This document shows, one piece after another, positions 25,434 through 37,369 of a stretch of DNA of 64,000 nt; positions within the stretch are counted from its first letter, which is position 1, and each line of letters begins with the position of its first letter. The stretch lies in contig JAAOOA010000652.1 of NCBI GenBank assembly GCA_012861695.1, positions 154,001 to 218,000 of the forward strand. Reading direction: 5' to 3'. The notes under the pieces were generated by a model, which saw only the letters and a program-made list of their open reading frames with translations, was not told the origin of the DNA and did not search any database. The DNA comes from Trematomus loennbergii (lineage: Eukaryota > Chordata > Actinopteri > Perciformes > Nototheniidae). The position numbers and the translations under genes are program-made.

Positions 25434-25734
25434 GTCTGTAATCAGCTGATATCTAAAGTACCAGCACATGTTTGCAGTCATTCCTCCTGTTCAGTTTTAT
25501 CAAAGCAGAATAATCGTGACTTTTAAAAGGTTCTTTGTGGTTTTGGTTGTTTAGTTTTTTGTCATCAAACCATAAACAAAAAAATAGAGGTATTAATTAT
25601 ACTAAATTTAGGATCAATGATGTTGATCATCTACATAGCAATTAAGGCAGAACAATTCACAAACATGCAGAAGAAAATCGAAATTGAGATTAGACAATTG
25701 AAAATATTGCAGTAAATCACCTTAACCTGTTAAG
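25434..25734. other. NLR intron sequence
   Basis: AT-rich unique-looking intron; no gene or repeat recognised. Confidence 0.35.
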
Positions 25735-26175
25735 CCCGGCAGCAGCCCCCGCTTTCTTTTTTTTTTTTCACGAAACTGTGTCTCAGGGCTTCTTAACATT
25801 TAACAACCTATAATGTTTCATACCCACTTAACGGGAAGAAACTCAGCTAACTGACGATACGAAAAATGTTTACCGAAACAAAACACAAGTCTCACAAGAA
25901 GCGTCTAAATGAGCCCTGAGCGAAAAATGCTAACGCACTTAGCACAGAACTCATGGTAGAAATACTTTATTACTTATCGGATCTGCACAAACAAGATATT
26001 AGCTAGCAAGCTGAGATTCCACAGATTATAGGGGTATAAGTATCATCACTGAGCGATCAAAACCCGCGGCAGGGGAAGCAAACCCAGACATCACATGAGT
26101 CTTACCGTTGCTGTGTTTCTGAACAAAAGTTGTGTTCAATGGCATTAAAACGATAAAAACGCTGCTGAAGGTTTT
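25735..26175 (-). mobile_element. Isolated copy of the hAT element's inner block
   Basis: Read on the - strand, this matches about 11430-11880 of the hAT-like element. Shared marks are GATCGCTCAGTGATGATACT, CAGGGCTCATTTAGACGCTT, AGCCCTGAGACACAGTTTCG and a final TTAACAGGTTAA. It lacks the CAGTGGCGG ends, so the block probably moved independently or was captured by the hAT element. A GTAAG donor-like site after an exon-like stretch suggests a captured promoter and exon. Confidence 0.65.
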
Positions 26176-26304
26176 TTTTAATGATTTATTTTTGAGATTT
26201 TCAATACAAAGACAGCAGCAATACATTACATTAACCCTGCGATTGCTAACAAAACAACCCCAAGAAACAATACATCAGTTACAATGAGACAATAATGTAA
26301 TAAT

Positions 26305-26753
26305 CAGGGTTCGTACGGGTGCTGGAAATCCTTGAAAATGCTTGAAATTGTAAGAGGTGTTTTCAAGGTTTGAAAAGTGCTTGAATTTTGGGAATGGTGC
26401 TTGAATTTGGGATAAAGTGCTTGAAATTGTAAATGCTTTACTTCGCTTTTTAGATTAAAAGAAAATAAAGAAGTCGGAGTGCGCTTAATTGCTTCGCTTT
26501 TACATAAAACAGCTCCGCCCGGCCTTCCGCGCAATGCGCGTGACCTGCAAGTATTTTTGTTACGTGTGTGACCTGGGCATTCTGATGAGAGTGATAGATG
26601 ACAGTATGCCAGGATGTTGCCATTTCAATGAGCGTTGGCTAGCAGCAGACAAATACAAGCCATGGCTAAGACGAGGGTCAAGCCCACGAGTAGCCTCCTG
26701 CAAAGTTTGCAAAAATAACGATGGAGAGTCTGCGCTGACGAGCCACATGAAAG
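26305..26753 (+). mobile_element. hAT element 5' end with BED-like zinc-finger exon
   Basis: It begins CAGGGTTCGTACGG, a known fish hAT terminus, followed by repeats of 'gcttgaaatt'. An exon from ATG 26605 to 26753 encodes CHFNERWLAADKYKPWLR, then CKVCKN and SHMKG. The C-x2-C plus H arrangement and the 'F..RWL' phrase match the zinc-finger exon of ZNF862-like hAT proteins. It ends at a good donor AAAG|GTACG. The catalytic part is absent. Confidence 0.7.
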
Positions 26754-26917
26754 GTACGCCGTAGTAGAGCATTTTAGATTAGGCTAACGTTGCATGTTAC
26801 GTTTGTTTAAGCTAACGTTAGCAAGCTGAATAGCGAACTCGATGAGGGATAATAATAATTGCAGGGGACAATCATTTCAGAGGAGCGTACCTATGTTATG
26901 TGCGTTACAGTCGCCAT

Positions 26918-27332
26918 TGTCACGGTTTTGGATTGTTTTCATTTTCCACCTTTTATTTTGAAATGTTTTCCTCCTTGTGTCTTCTCTGTTCCTTCTTCCT
27001 GTGTTTGCCTTCCTGTCTTAGTTTCCCTGGTGTGTCTGATTGTCTGATTGTGTTCACCTGTTGCCCTTGTGTTTCTGCCTCCCTTACCCCAGCTGTGTCT
27101 TGTCTTGTGATTACCCCTCTCTGTATTTAGTCTTGTCTTCCCTGTGTGCCTTGTCGGTTCATTGTCTCTCCTGTCTCCCTCCATGTTGGTCACGGTCAGT
27201 TTTTGTGATACCTCTGTGTTTCATGCCATGTTTTTGTTCAGCTTTTAAAATAAAGCTTGCTTTTTGTTTCTAGACCTTTTTGCCTTTTTTGTAGTCTGCA
27301 TTTGGGTCCTACCCTTTCCACGCAACCTAACA
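26918..27332 (+). mobile_element. Solo LTR with 5-bp target duplication
   Basis: A 415-bp segment starting TGTCACGG and ending CCTAACA is flanked by GCCAT on both sides (26913-26917 and 27333-27337). It is C/T-rich on the + strand, with AATAAA near 27249 and the phrase GCATTTGGGTCCTACC near the 3' end, as in gypsy-type fish LTRs. No internal sequence remains. Confidence 0.88.
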
Positions 27333-27589
27333 GCCATCCTGTGGTGTTCAGAGGATGAAGCACTCACCGTTGTAATTCAACCCAGTCTCACGGCATTGCG
27401 TGTTTTAGTCACGAAATATAATCTATTGATTCGACACAGAACGATTTTAAAAGCAATGTATTTCTACTGGTAGTATGTTTCGTGCCTGCCGGTGAGCGTG
27501 GAAGTGTGGTCTGCCACAAGCGGGCGGCAGGAGCGGGGCTGTCAGCATCAGCTTGTAGATGGTATTTTAAACTCGATGCGCTCTGAAAC
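27333..27589. other. No recognisable gene
   Basis: Contains the phrase CAACCCAGTCTCACGGCATTGC, which I associate with fish interspersed repeats but cannot name. Nothing coding. Confidence 0.3.
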
Positions 27590-27710
27590 TACGGGGCGGC
27601 CGAGGACAAAAAATACACATGCGTTAATCGTGTTAAAATAATTAGTGGCGTTCATTTTTTTGCGTTATTAACTCGTTAACTTGACAGCCCTAATATATAT
27701 ATATATATAC
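27590..27710 (-). mobile_element. hAT-type terminal fragment and (AT)n
   Basis: In inverse, it reads TAGGGCTGTCAAGTTAACGA followed by GTTAATAACGC, a common hAT terminus in vertebrates. An (AT)n run follows at 27694-27708. Confidence 0.55.
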
Positions 27711-27841
27711 ATGCTGCAGCAATAACCGTCAAATAATAATTCAAACAGGGGAGCTCCGCACCGCCTGCCTGCCGCTAGGGGGTGCTGCAGCGCCCTCAGC
27801 ACCCCCCTTCCCACGCCCCTGGTTAGGATCAGTGCCAGGAT

Positions 27842-28410
27842 AGATGCGAGCTAGTTTACTTTTGGACCAGTGCACTCTGTGGACCACTTTACATTGTAAA
27901 ACCCCGTGGCGTGCACAAATGGATGATGTGTGGACACGTTTCAAAATAGACTGCCAAACCTCAGTCCCTATCTCGCAATTGAGGTCCTCTGACCAATTAG
28001 TTATCCAAAGTTATCAGAGGGCAGAGGGTGGCATGTGAAAAGAGTATTGCATAGCTTTGAAATGGTACCCTTGAGGTTAGCGTTAATACTTTAACCCAGG
28101 TAGAAGGAGGAATAGCAGGGAAACTTGGAAAACGATTACAAATAAAATCTCGGACTTGTAAATATCTGAAGAAGTGGGACTTAGGTAGATTGAATTTACG
28201 GGCCAGCTGATCAAAAGATGCAAATGTTCCATCAATGTAAAGTTGACACAATCCCATTGATCTCATATTGAAAAGGCAGCATCAGTGATAGAGGGAGTGA
28301 ACAGCGGATTGGAATGCACAGGGGACAGTAGAGGTATTCCCTGGAACCCAAAGTGCCGTTTGAGTTGAGTCCAGATCTTGAGACAGCTTTTAGGGTTAGG
28401 GTTACAATTG
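27842..28410 (-). pseudogene. L1 ORF2 C-terminal fragment
   Basis: The - strand translation includes MGLCQLYIDGTFASFDQLAR, then FNLPKSHFFRYLQVRDFI, a hallmark block near the C-terminus of fish L1 ORF2, plus a frame-shifted upstream part. It is the 3'-most piece of the L1 broken across this region. A hAT piece separates it from the central part at 30085-31188. Confidence 0.8.
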
Positions 28411-28445
28411 ACTGGCTAACAGTTGGTGAAAACCTAAAGAGCATT

Positions 28446-28835
28446 TCAAGATTTCACCATTGTGCAAATTGCAACATTTCCTCTACTATAAAGGATGCTA
28501 CAAGCCTGTCCATCTCTGCTTTGGTTACCGGTCCAAATTCTAGTTGTTGCTGGTTCGGAGTCGGCACTCGGCACACACTCAACATCCTCACTCTGGGTTC
28601 GGAGGTCCTCCTTAGCTATTAGCTTCACGTTAGCATGTTGTCTTTGCAGGTGCTTGTTGAGGTTTGACGTTGTGTTTGCAGCAGTGGATAAAAGCTTCTG
28701 GCCTGGACACAGTTTGCACCTCACCGTCACATTCCTGTCCTTTCTTCGGACAAACTCAAAATAATGGGCATACCTCCACCCCTCAAAAGTTATCGCTGTT
28801 GACTCAGCCATGTTTATGCACTGCAAGTCACGCAA
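28446..28835 (-). pseudogene. hAT BED zinc-finger fragment inserted in L1
   Basis: A 129-residue open frame contains YAHYFEFVRRKDRNVTVRCK, LCPGQKLLSTAANTTSNLNK and HLQRQH. This is a C-x2-C...H-x3-5-H BED finger as found at the start of hAT transposases. The catalytic domain is missing. Confidence 0.75.
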
Positions 28836-28928
28836 ATGTTACGTAAATATAAACCTGCGGCGGATACCCCTCTTGTCTGTCAAAGGGAGAATCTAGTAAT
28901 CCTTTATGTTAGTGGGCTAACTGTAGTG

Positions 28929-30084
28929 CAGGGGCCGGCAACCCCTGGCATGCGTGCCAGCATTGGCACACAGCACCGTAACCAGTGGCACACTAGGAAT
29001 AAGTGGAATAAGTGTGCAAAATATTTAAATTGTATTTTCGGATCCTGAACGAGACCGCCGCCAGAGCGCGTCTCCCCGTTACCTGCAGAAGGAAGCCATG
29101 CACACAGCGCAGCCCCGCTCTCTTTAACTCCAGGTGACTTTCTGCCGCTTTCCTCCGTGGTGCAGGGCTGATCGTTTCACCACGGAGGAAAGCACTTCAC
29201 AAATGCAGTACCCATAAGGAGCTGTACAAATACCGCAGTTTTTGCGTGGCTGTGTCTTTAGTTGAAAGCCCAGTGGTGATCTGCTCATCTCTCATTGAAA
29301 TAATATGCTACAAAGGACTGGCCATCTGTGTGTTGAACTTTCCTTCGGCTCCCAGACCGTAGTCGAGGAGGGCAGAAGCAACAAGCTTCAGGTTCAATAA
29401 CCCACTTTAGCTGAAATGACTGGAGAGAGGCGAGCTCTTCTTGGGAGGCCGTTGCATTTATTTAGCTGTTCTTCTGTTTCACAAAATACATCACAGACCT
29501 CTGTTTTTCTGCTGCCTCGTTTCACTTCCAGAAACATACACGCTCGCTCACTCTTGCTCTACCCTCCACACATACACATGCACACGCCACACCCTCTCTC
29601 TCTCTCTCAAAGGGACAGCGATCTCATCTCACTCTGCATGACCCTAATATCATAACATGTGTGTTCTGGAGAATCACAGAATGGACGATCGTCCTTATTA
29701 TTATGCCGTTTAAACCAATTATTTAAATGGGTTTGTTAAATTCGGCATCATGTAAGTTGTGTGACAGGTCCACACACTGCTTCCCCGCAGCGAGGCTCCC
29801 CCGCCCTCATGTTGATAGTTCACGAGCGTCAAGCTCACCAGGCCCACCCGGGCCCACCCACAGCTACGCCACTGCTGTGTACATTATATATATCGAATAA
29901 TTATGATGATGAATGCATTTTTTTACCACTAAAATACAGCAACACATCTTTGATTCATGTCGTTTATAACTGGAATATTACAGTTATTATTAACTTTGTC
30001 TGCACAAAGTAGCCTGTCCAAGAAATATGCCCAAATCATTGAAACAGTTCATTAAACATGTTTAGCAGTAGAGGGGTTAATTTA
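28929..30084. mobile_element. hAT-derived terminal sequences and filler
   Basis: It starts with CAGGGGCCGGCAACCCCTGG, a Charlie-like hAT terminus. An unrelated hAT-type terminus in inverse (GCTACGCCACTG) ends near 29874. Between them is GC-rich then CT-rich sequence without recognisable coding. The order suggests two or more hAT insertions inside the L1. Confidence 0.5.
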
Positions 30085-31188
30085 TCAGCAACATTTTTTG
30101 TATTCAGCAGGGAAGCCATCAGGGCCCGGACACTTCCCACTCTGCATCGACATTAGAGCAGCTTTGATTTCATTAACTGTGAAGGGTTCATCTAACCCAG
30201 ACGATATTTCAGGATCAATGGAGGGGATGTTAGGGACCTAAAGAAGTTGTCATATTGTGTCTCATCAGATGAGCCCTCAGAAGTATATAATGAACTATAA
30301 AAGTCCTTGAATTGGTCATTAATGGTTTGAGGATTAATAGATATTCCATCAACAGTATTCATTTGAGTGATGTGCTGAGAGGAAGAGGATTGTCGAATTT
30401 GGTGGCGAGTATTTGGCTCGGTTTATCTCCGAATTCATAGTAATTATGGCGTGTTTTTAAAAGTGATTTTGTTGCCTCTTCTGTGGCCAAAATGTCAAAT
30501 TCAGCCTTTTTTGTCAGTAATTCTTTGAGAAGATCTGCACTGGGGGAGTCTACACATCTTGTCTGCAGATCCGATAAAGCCCTGGAAAGGCAGATACTCT
30601 CCTCAGTATTGATCTTCCTTTGGTAAGCGCAATAGGATATTATTTCCCCTCGTAGATAGGCCTTGCACGCTTCCCAAACTGTTGCAGCAGATACAGCCGG
30701 GTTAACATTAGTGGAAATAAAAAGGTCAATGCGATTCCTAATAGTTTTGATAAAATCCGGGTCAGAAAGTAGTAGTGAATTGAAGCACCAGGGGGAACGT
30801 GACAAGGACCTGCCGGGAAGAGAGATGTCAACAATGACAGTTGCGTGGTCCGATATAACTATAGGGCTGTATGAACACGAGCTAACAGAGGGGAGCAATT
30901 TGTTATCAATAAGAAAGAAATCAATTCGGGAGAAAGTACCATGAACAGGAGAAAAGAAGGGGAACTGCTTGGCACTAGGATTCAAAAAGCGCCAAACATC
31001 TGAGACTGCGTATTGCTCCATGAACAGTTGAATAACTTTGGAAGATGGGGCAGAGGGCTTGTTAGATGAACGGTCAAGTGAAGGATCAATACAACAGTTA
31101 AAATCACCTCCCAGAATGAGCTGGCTGGAATTTATGTCAGGAATGGAGAAAGTACAATTTCTGAAAAAGTCCTCGTTGTCACAATTCG
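30085..31188 (-). pseudogene. L1 ORF2 central fragment (endonuclease C-half to pre-RT)
   Basis: Read on the - strand: LILGGDFNCCIDPSLDRSS (endonuclease), FSRIDFFLIDNKLL with SDHATVIVDI (endonuclease end), then the linker and QFKDFYSSLY before the PGPDGFPAE-type start of the reverse transcriptase. The main open frame is 220 codons (30359-31021). It ends abruptly at 31188, where the THAP transposon begins; the missing N-terminal half resumes at 51841. Confidence 0.9.
31182..31188. repeat. Left 7-bp target duplication (CAATTCG)
   Basis: CAATTCG directly precedes the transposon end CAACCCTGTCTCC and is repeated at 51841-51847. Removing the insert and one copy restores an uninterrupted L1 endonuclease reading frame across the junction. 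A 5-bp reading (AATTC, with one more base of terminal repeat on each side) is also possible. Confidence 0.9.
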
Positions 31189-31540
31189 CAACCCTGTCTC
31201 CTACAAATTACGTTCCCACAGAACTAAACTGCATTCTCAATTACGTTTAGCTAGAAACTTATTTTCTCCCATGTTACGTTTGTTGCGAACGTATCTCGTT
31301 TATTTTCTACATATCTTCTAGAAACATATTTTCTCCCACGTTACGTTTGTTATGAACGTTCTTAAATACATTTATTTTCTATATATCTTGCTTATAATAA
31401 TGATAATAGTCATTTATAAATATCATTTTAGAGCACACATTTGAAATCGACGATCGGGCTCGATATCCTATGGTTAAATTCAAATCAGTAGGCGAGGCTG
31501 TAATTTCACCAGCTGCGAGGCAGAAAATAATAGTTTTAAC

Positions 31541-31666
31541 ATGCCAAAAATCTGCTGTGTCGTTTATTGCACCTCAAACATTAAAACAAATCCAGAGTTA
31601 CGTGTTTCTGTACTTCCTCTAAGAAGAAAGGACAGTAACAGAAGAGCTCTGTCACTTCAGGCTTGA
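31541..31666 (+). pseudogene. THAP domain remnant (left arm)
   Basis: An open frame starts MPKICCVVYCTSN and continues through NPELRVSVLP and RRKDSNRRALSLQ to a stop. M-P-x-x-C-C-x3-C and the later 'P..RRKDS.RRA' spacing match the N-terminal half of THAP C2CH fingers, which bind transposon ends. The second metal pair (C-x2-H) is lost. Confidence 0.7.
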
Positions 31667-31800
31667 TCGCCGTTCAAATGACAGCTGATTTCCCCAAAAG
31701 TGGGCGGGGCTGTAAAGTGACGTAGGAAAGATCCTCAGCTCGCTGAGGATTTCTTGCTGATTGGATGTTTTAGCCGCAACGTCTCTACTGGGAATTGTAG

Positions 31801-32635
31801 TTTTAAAAGACGTTTTCGTTTTTCCCAAAATTAGAAGTTGACAGTATTAAACTGTGTACAGCGATAGGAAACAAATTGGTGTGTACAAATGTAAAACATG
31901 TAATTAATAAATGGGTGAAAATCGCTTGTGTCCATAATGGGAAGCATTAATATATACCCACATGCCAGCTCATTGTTACTTTGTAATTCTACTCCACTAC
32001 AATTCAGAGGTTAACCTGGTATTTTTACTCCACTACATTTATTTTAGTTACTTTGCAGATTCTGATTAATAATGTGAAATAAACAACCCTTAAAGCAGAC
32101 TTTAGTTACACCTGAGTAAAATTCAGGGAAGGTGATTGTCAAGTGCCAACAATCAGGAGAGATATTAGTTGGTGCTTGAGAAGACATTTATCTGCAGATC
32201 CCTATAAAGTATATTCATTACTCGTTATTCTCTACTAATAGTTAATTAAAGACTGTATATAATAGCTATTTTGCACATCCCTTTCAAGATTTTCTAAGGT
32301 TTATTGACTATCATATACACCACTATGTTGAAGATATGCAATGAATGAAAAACTTGGGTCACAGGTTCCTCAACAGTGCATTACAAGACATCTATCAATA
32401 TGTGTATACCTCCACCATTAACTGTCATATTCTGCACATTTCTTATACTATCTACATACATAAGAGTATAATTAATGTGTATAATATCAGTTAAAATAAG
32501 TGCTTCAACATAGTTAACATTGCAGGAAAGCAATTATTAGACGTTAAGTACTTTGTCAGACTTAATATTTATCTGTAGATACCCCCAAAGCTTTTTTCTT
32601 ATTTGAAAGAAGACCTTAACCTAAAGTATTCTTTC
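31801..32635. other. Interior of THAP element: repeat fragments
   Basis: 31970-32110 is a partial CAGTGGTG-type repeat (phrase TTTTTACTCCACTACATTT). 32290-32420 resembles a LINE 3' tail (AATGAAAAACTTGGGTCACAG) that also occurs near 38950-39050. No gene seen. Confidence 0.5.
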
Positions 32636-35414
32636 AAATCAAATCAAATCAAGGTTTATTTATAAGCACATTTAAAAGCGATTTTGGTCGGGCCAAAGTG
32701 CTGTACATGTAATAACTACAATCACATAAAAACACATTTCTATAATCACAATAAAAGACAATAAATTACAACAGATATTTAAAAAGAAAACACAGGGTTA
32801 AAGTCAGGAGTCGTGCTCCGCTCTGACTAGAAGGCCAGAGAGAGAAGTGTGTTTTTAGTGTAGATTTAAAAACCCCTAGGGTCTGGGCCGACCTCACATG
32901 GAGGGGCAGAGTGTTCCAGAGCCTAGGGCCAGCTGCTGAGAAGGCTCGGTGCCCTCTGGTTTTGAGCCTGGTCTTGGGCACTACCAGCAGCAGCTGGTCA
33001 GCAGACCTTAAAGCTCTGGCTGGGGTGTAGCGCTGGAGCAGTTCAGCTATATAGCCGGAGCCAGCCCATTTAGTGCTTTGAAAACAAATAAAAGGATTTT
33101 AAAATCAATTCTGAACCGAACTGGAAGCCAGTGCAGTGAGGCCAGAATAGGGGTGATGTGGTCACGCATTTTGTGGCCAGTGAGTAGACGTGCAGCTGCG
33201 TTCTGGACTAGCTGCAGGCGTTTCAATTACGCCTGGTCCATACCCACGTACAGAGCGTTGCAGTAGTCCAACCTCGAGGTAACAAAGGCATTAATAACCC
33301 TTTCCAGGTCCTCAAACGATAAAAACGACTTAGTCTTGGCCAATAGTCGTATTTAAAAAAAGCAGGTTTTGACTACGCTGCTGACCTGCTTATCAAATTT
33401 AAAAGCGCTATTGAAGGTCACTCCAAGGTTCGTGACAGAGGGGAGGATATTATTTTTGAGGGAGCCCAGAATATCAACCTGGGAGGCTAGAGGTTGGGGT
33501 CCAAAAAATAACCTCAGTCTTGCTCTCATTGAGGTTGAGGACATTTTGGCTCAGCCAGGATTTGATCTCTGCTAAGCAGTCCATCAATAGCTGTAATGAG
33601 TTAACATTTGAATTGAGTGGCAGATAGATCTGTACATCGTCGGTGTAGCAGTGGAAGGGGATGTTGTGTTTTGTGAGAATTGAACCTAGGGGCAGTATGT
33701 ACAGTAGAAAAAGGATGGGGCCCAAAATCGAGCCTTGGGGAACCCCACAGGTAAGAGGGGCTATGGCTGAGGAGAAGGCACCTAGCTGTACGAGAAGCTA
33801 CGGTCTGTCAGGTAGGACCTGAACCATGCAAGGGCAGAGCCGTGACAACAGGATGCTATGGTCCAGTGTCGAAGGCAGCTGTCAGGTCTAACAGCACCAA
33901 GACAGCTGGGCTACCTGAGTCGGCGGCTAGGAGCAGATCATTAAAAACTCTTAAAAGGGCTGTTTCAGTGCTGTGCAGCGCGTCTGAGAGCACAAGTACA
34001 GTCATTGAGCCACGGCTCTGAGAGAACTTTGGTGCGTCTAAGCGTAAAGGAGCAACAGAATCCAGTATTAGTGTGCATGTCGAGTCAAACATGGAGATAA
34101 GCTCATCAGCACTAAAAACACAGTTCACCTCTAATTTACAGATAGGAGAAGCATTAAAAACATCAGAAAACTGTGAGGCAGTCAAGGGGTTAATCGAACG
34201 CAGACGACGCGCCGGGGCACGTGATTCGACTCCTGCGGAAGGGATGGAGGTTGTAAACAGAACCGGTAAATGGTCTGAGATACGCGTTGCTGCACATATT
34301 TCATCCACAGATACAGACAGTCCAAACGATAATACTAAGTCCAAAGTGTGTCCTTTTCCGTGTGTTGGGCCACGGACTGAACGAGACCAAAAGAATCGAG
34401 GAGATTTAAAAAGTCCCTAACCAGAGGTTTGGACTCGCAACACACATGGACATTGAAGTCTCCGGACATCAAAACACGATCATATTTCACCATGATCCCG
34501 GACAAAAAGTCAGAAAAGTCATTTATGAAATCCTTATTGCACTTTGGTGGACGAGACACGACTGCGCAGAGTATCGGCGAGGCCGGGTTCAGTTCAAAAA
34601 GCTGCGACTCAAAGCTAGCATAGCTAGTTACAGGGTGAAGCAATCGGCATTGGAGGTTAGCTCTAAACACTGATGCTATGCCCCCACCATGGCCGGTGGC
34701 ACGGGGGGAGCTGAAGAATGTACAGTCAGGAGGAAGAAGTTCAGAGAACGGTGTATACTCGCCAGCGTGGACCCAGGTCTCCGTCAGAAACATAAAATCC
34801 AGTTCACGAGAGGTGAAGAAGTCGTTTAGCAGGAACGTTTTGTTTGCTATCGACCTAGCATTTAGCAAAGCCATGCAAAGTTTTCGCTCTGGGCTTGCCG
34901 AAGGTGTAGTGCGTCTCAGCTGACGAAGATGTGCGTGTTGAACGCCGCGCGGGCCGGGAGCAGTCAGTCGGGCAGGAGGAGCTGGCAGTGGGCACAGCAG
35001 AGTCCGCAGCTCCGGAAAAACAGGGCGAATCCATCGATCCCTCACATGGCGTGCAGCGGGAGGGCCATGACATCCGAGGCGTGGATAAGTCCCAGAAGAA
35101 GCCGTCAGGTATGCCTTAAGATGGACCAGTGCACCACCACGCTTTCCCCGTCGTCTAAAGCGCTTTCGGCGAGGCAGGATGCAGGGCAACCGGTGCAGGT
35201 AGTTGGGAATATTCGACAGTAGAGGGGGGGGGGACGATTTATGGTTGCCAGATGTAGGTTTTGGCACCAATATCAACTCCAGTGAGGGTCTGAGGTGGAG
35301 GAGAGCTTGGCGATCGTCGAGCAGAGCAGAGGCATTCTGACAAACATAAAACAAAAACAGGATAGCTAAAGGTAGAGAGCTGAGGGAACGGCGAGCCGAC
35401 ACAGGCGCCATCTT
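32636..35414 (-). mobile_element. Internally deleted L2 LINE
   Basis: Pieces in - strand order: a 358-codon frame from 35411 whose second half is an endonuclease (NARSIANKTFLLNDFFTSRE, FLTETW, GDFNVHVCC); its continuation at 34344 (DLVLSFGLSV, SDHLPVLF); an internal deletion to DLTAAFDT; the reverse-transcriptase YTDD box ([15 protein letters not shown]) at 33474-33725; and the C-terminus (FSAAGPRLWNTLPLHVRSA) at 32766-32981. The 3' end carries the L2-style (ATTTGA)n tail at 32636-32655 in inverse. Frame breaks and the deletion make it non-functional. Confidence 0.9.
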
Positions 35415-36349
35415 GAATCACGTGTTAATAAAGGTTAATTAGTTTGTCTGTTTTGCACATCCTCATATTAATATCTTTGTACATCCGGCACTATATCAGG
35501 CACTAAACTGTTTTATTGTAGAGATCACTTACAGTATCTTCTTGATTTTTTATATTCTATATTTCTATCATTGACCTTCTACTTTCCCCCTATGAAAGTA
35601 TGTACTCTTAATATTTTATTCATCAAATAACATTATTCAACAAAAATAACATTATTCAACAAAAATAATTCAATAACGTGCTTTAACCACTAGGCGGTGC
35701 ACACAAGGTACACACAGCATACCAATAATAACTTTGTATTATTAGTGTAGGACACACATATATGTATAACATCTGAAGATGTGTAGTTTTATTCATGTTT
35801 TTACATAATTGTACAGGATATTGCTATACTATTTCTCATGTTTTACTTCTACACATTAATATCTGATTTGTAAAACATCACAGACAGAAAGGTATATCCG
35901 TCATTTAACAGTAAGCTATTGAAATTGTGATTCCATAGATGTGTCTCCATCACCCAAATCCCCTGACTATTCTCTCAACTCAGTATTTACATTCTTATAT
36001 TCAAAGAAAATCAGTAATATCTTTAAAAACTACAAGTCTTTTTCTATCAGCTGTGCACCGTTATGGTGTAAATATAACCTATCTACCAATTGGATCAAAT
36101 ATAAAAGTCAGCCGAATTAGTATTGATACTGCAAGGAGACGTATTGTGTGAAAATAAATGTAAGATGTTGTTTAATTGTTGATATATTTATGATCCACGT
36201 CACGTATTCAGTTTTGGCGGCAGTGCTTCCAGTTTGTATTACAATGCCGTTATGTGATGACTTACAAAGAGAAAAGCAAGAACACTCGGAATAAAGTATT
36301 ATTATTTTTTTTTTAAATGTTTTCGGATTTCACATTGCATAGACACAGG
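35415..36349. other. AT-rich interior of the THAP element
   Basis: No gene or named repeat recognised. A short direct repeat (ACATTATTCAACAAAAATA, twice) lies near 35630-35670. Confidence 0.35.
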
Positions 36350-37213
36350 CTTCCCAACGTGCATTGCGGCTAAAACATCCAATCAGCGAGCTGAGGATCT
36401 TTCCTACGTCTGTTTCCGGTATTGTTCCTGTAATGAGAGTTCACATTTATGCTACATTGAAGTGACTGAATTGACTACACATCTTCAGAAACATAATTTG
36501 CTTCAGATATAACTCATAGCAATATTGTAACCATTAAGAAAAGCCAACTGCATTAAAAACCCAGTTAACAAACACTAGGTCAAGTATTTTTCCTTCAGTA
36601 ATGAAGATGTAATTCCAATGTAGACACACCTGGGGTCGCTGTTCAGTCTGTTACGCTGAGCCATGCATTGTCTGGAACGTAAAAGGGACGAAGAAGACAA
36701 AGTGAAGTGACATACTTCCGGTTCAATGTGAAAACATTCCCAGTTAAACAACAGAAACAAATCGCTAAATAAAAAGATAAAACACTGGCATGTAATTTAC
36801 GTTAGAATAAATAGAATGGTTTTGAATAATAGATGAGAGTAAAATCTACGTCACTTTACAGCCCCGCCCACTTTTAGGGAAACCAACGCTGTCATTTGAA
36901 CGGCGATCAGACTGAAGCCACAGAGCTCTTCTGTTACTGTCCTTTCTTCTGAGAGGAAGTTTGAGGTGTTTGAGGTGCAATAAACGACACAGCAGCTTGT
37001 TGGCATGTTAAAACTCTGCCTCGCAGCTGGTGAAATTACAGCCTCGCCTACTGATTTTAATTTAACCATCGGATATCGAGCCCGATCGTCGATTTCAAAT
37101 GTGTGCTCTAAAATGATATTTATAAATTACTATTATCATGATTATAAGCAAGACAATAAATGGCAAAGATATGTAGAAAATAAACGTATTTGAGATACGT
37201 TCATACAAACGTA
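36350..37213 (-). repeat. Right inverted arm of the THAP element
   Basis: An inverse copy of 31281-31800, including GGATGTTTTAGCCGCAA, the THAP start MPTSCCVVYCTSN (- strand ATG at 37006) and GAAATCGACGATCGGGCTCG. It is interrupted at about 36420-36845 by sequence with no counterpart in the left arm. Truncated at 37213, where the palindromic element begins. Confidence 0.8.
37208..37213. repeat. Left 6-bp target duplication (AACGTA)
   Basis: AACGTA at 37208-37213 is repeated at 51749-51754. Removing the 14.5-kb insert and one copy gives CATACAAACGTAACGTGGG, which in inverse is the same order as the intact left terminal repeat (CCCATGTTACGTTTGTTGCG). This defines the insertion to the base. Confidence 0.88.
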
Positions 37214-37289
37214 AGTAGTATTACAAATCCTGTTTCAATCACATTAGTATGCATAAAAAGTGACAGGTCACACCTGCCCTATCAGTACT

Positions 37290-37345
37290 ACTACTTATGT
37301 TAAGTCCCGCCCCCTAATTATGCTAATGAGCCCCTTTGATATGCT
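37290..37345. repeat. Subterminal CCCCTTTG motif repeats (arm 1)
   Basis: GAGCCCCTTTGATATGCTAA and GGGCCCCTTTGTTCGAG follow one another. An inverted relative (CGAACAAAGGGGTAATTAGC, then AAAGGGGGGTCACTAGCAT) sits deeper in the arm at about 40645-40690. The opposite arm has the mirror copies near 51600-51650 and 48280-48330. Confidence 0.8.
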
Positions 37346-37369
37346 AACGGGCCCCTTTGTTCGAGTGTG

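Noticed and set aside
34073..35222. Several + strand frames of 60-115 codons
   Set aside because: They are antisense to the L2 LINE coding frames, which carry the recognisable endonuclease motifs.
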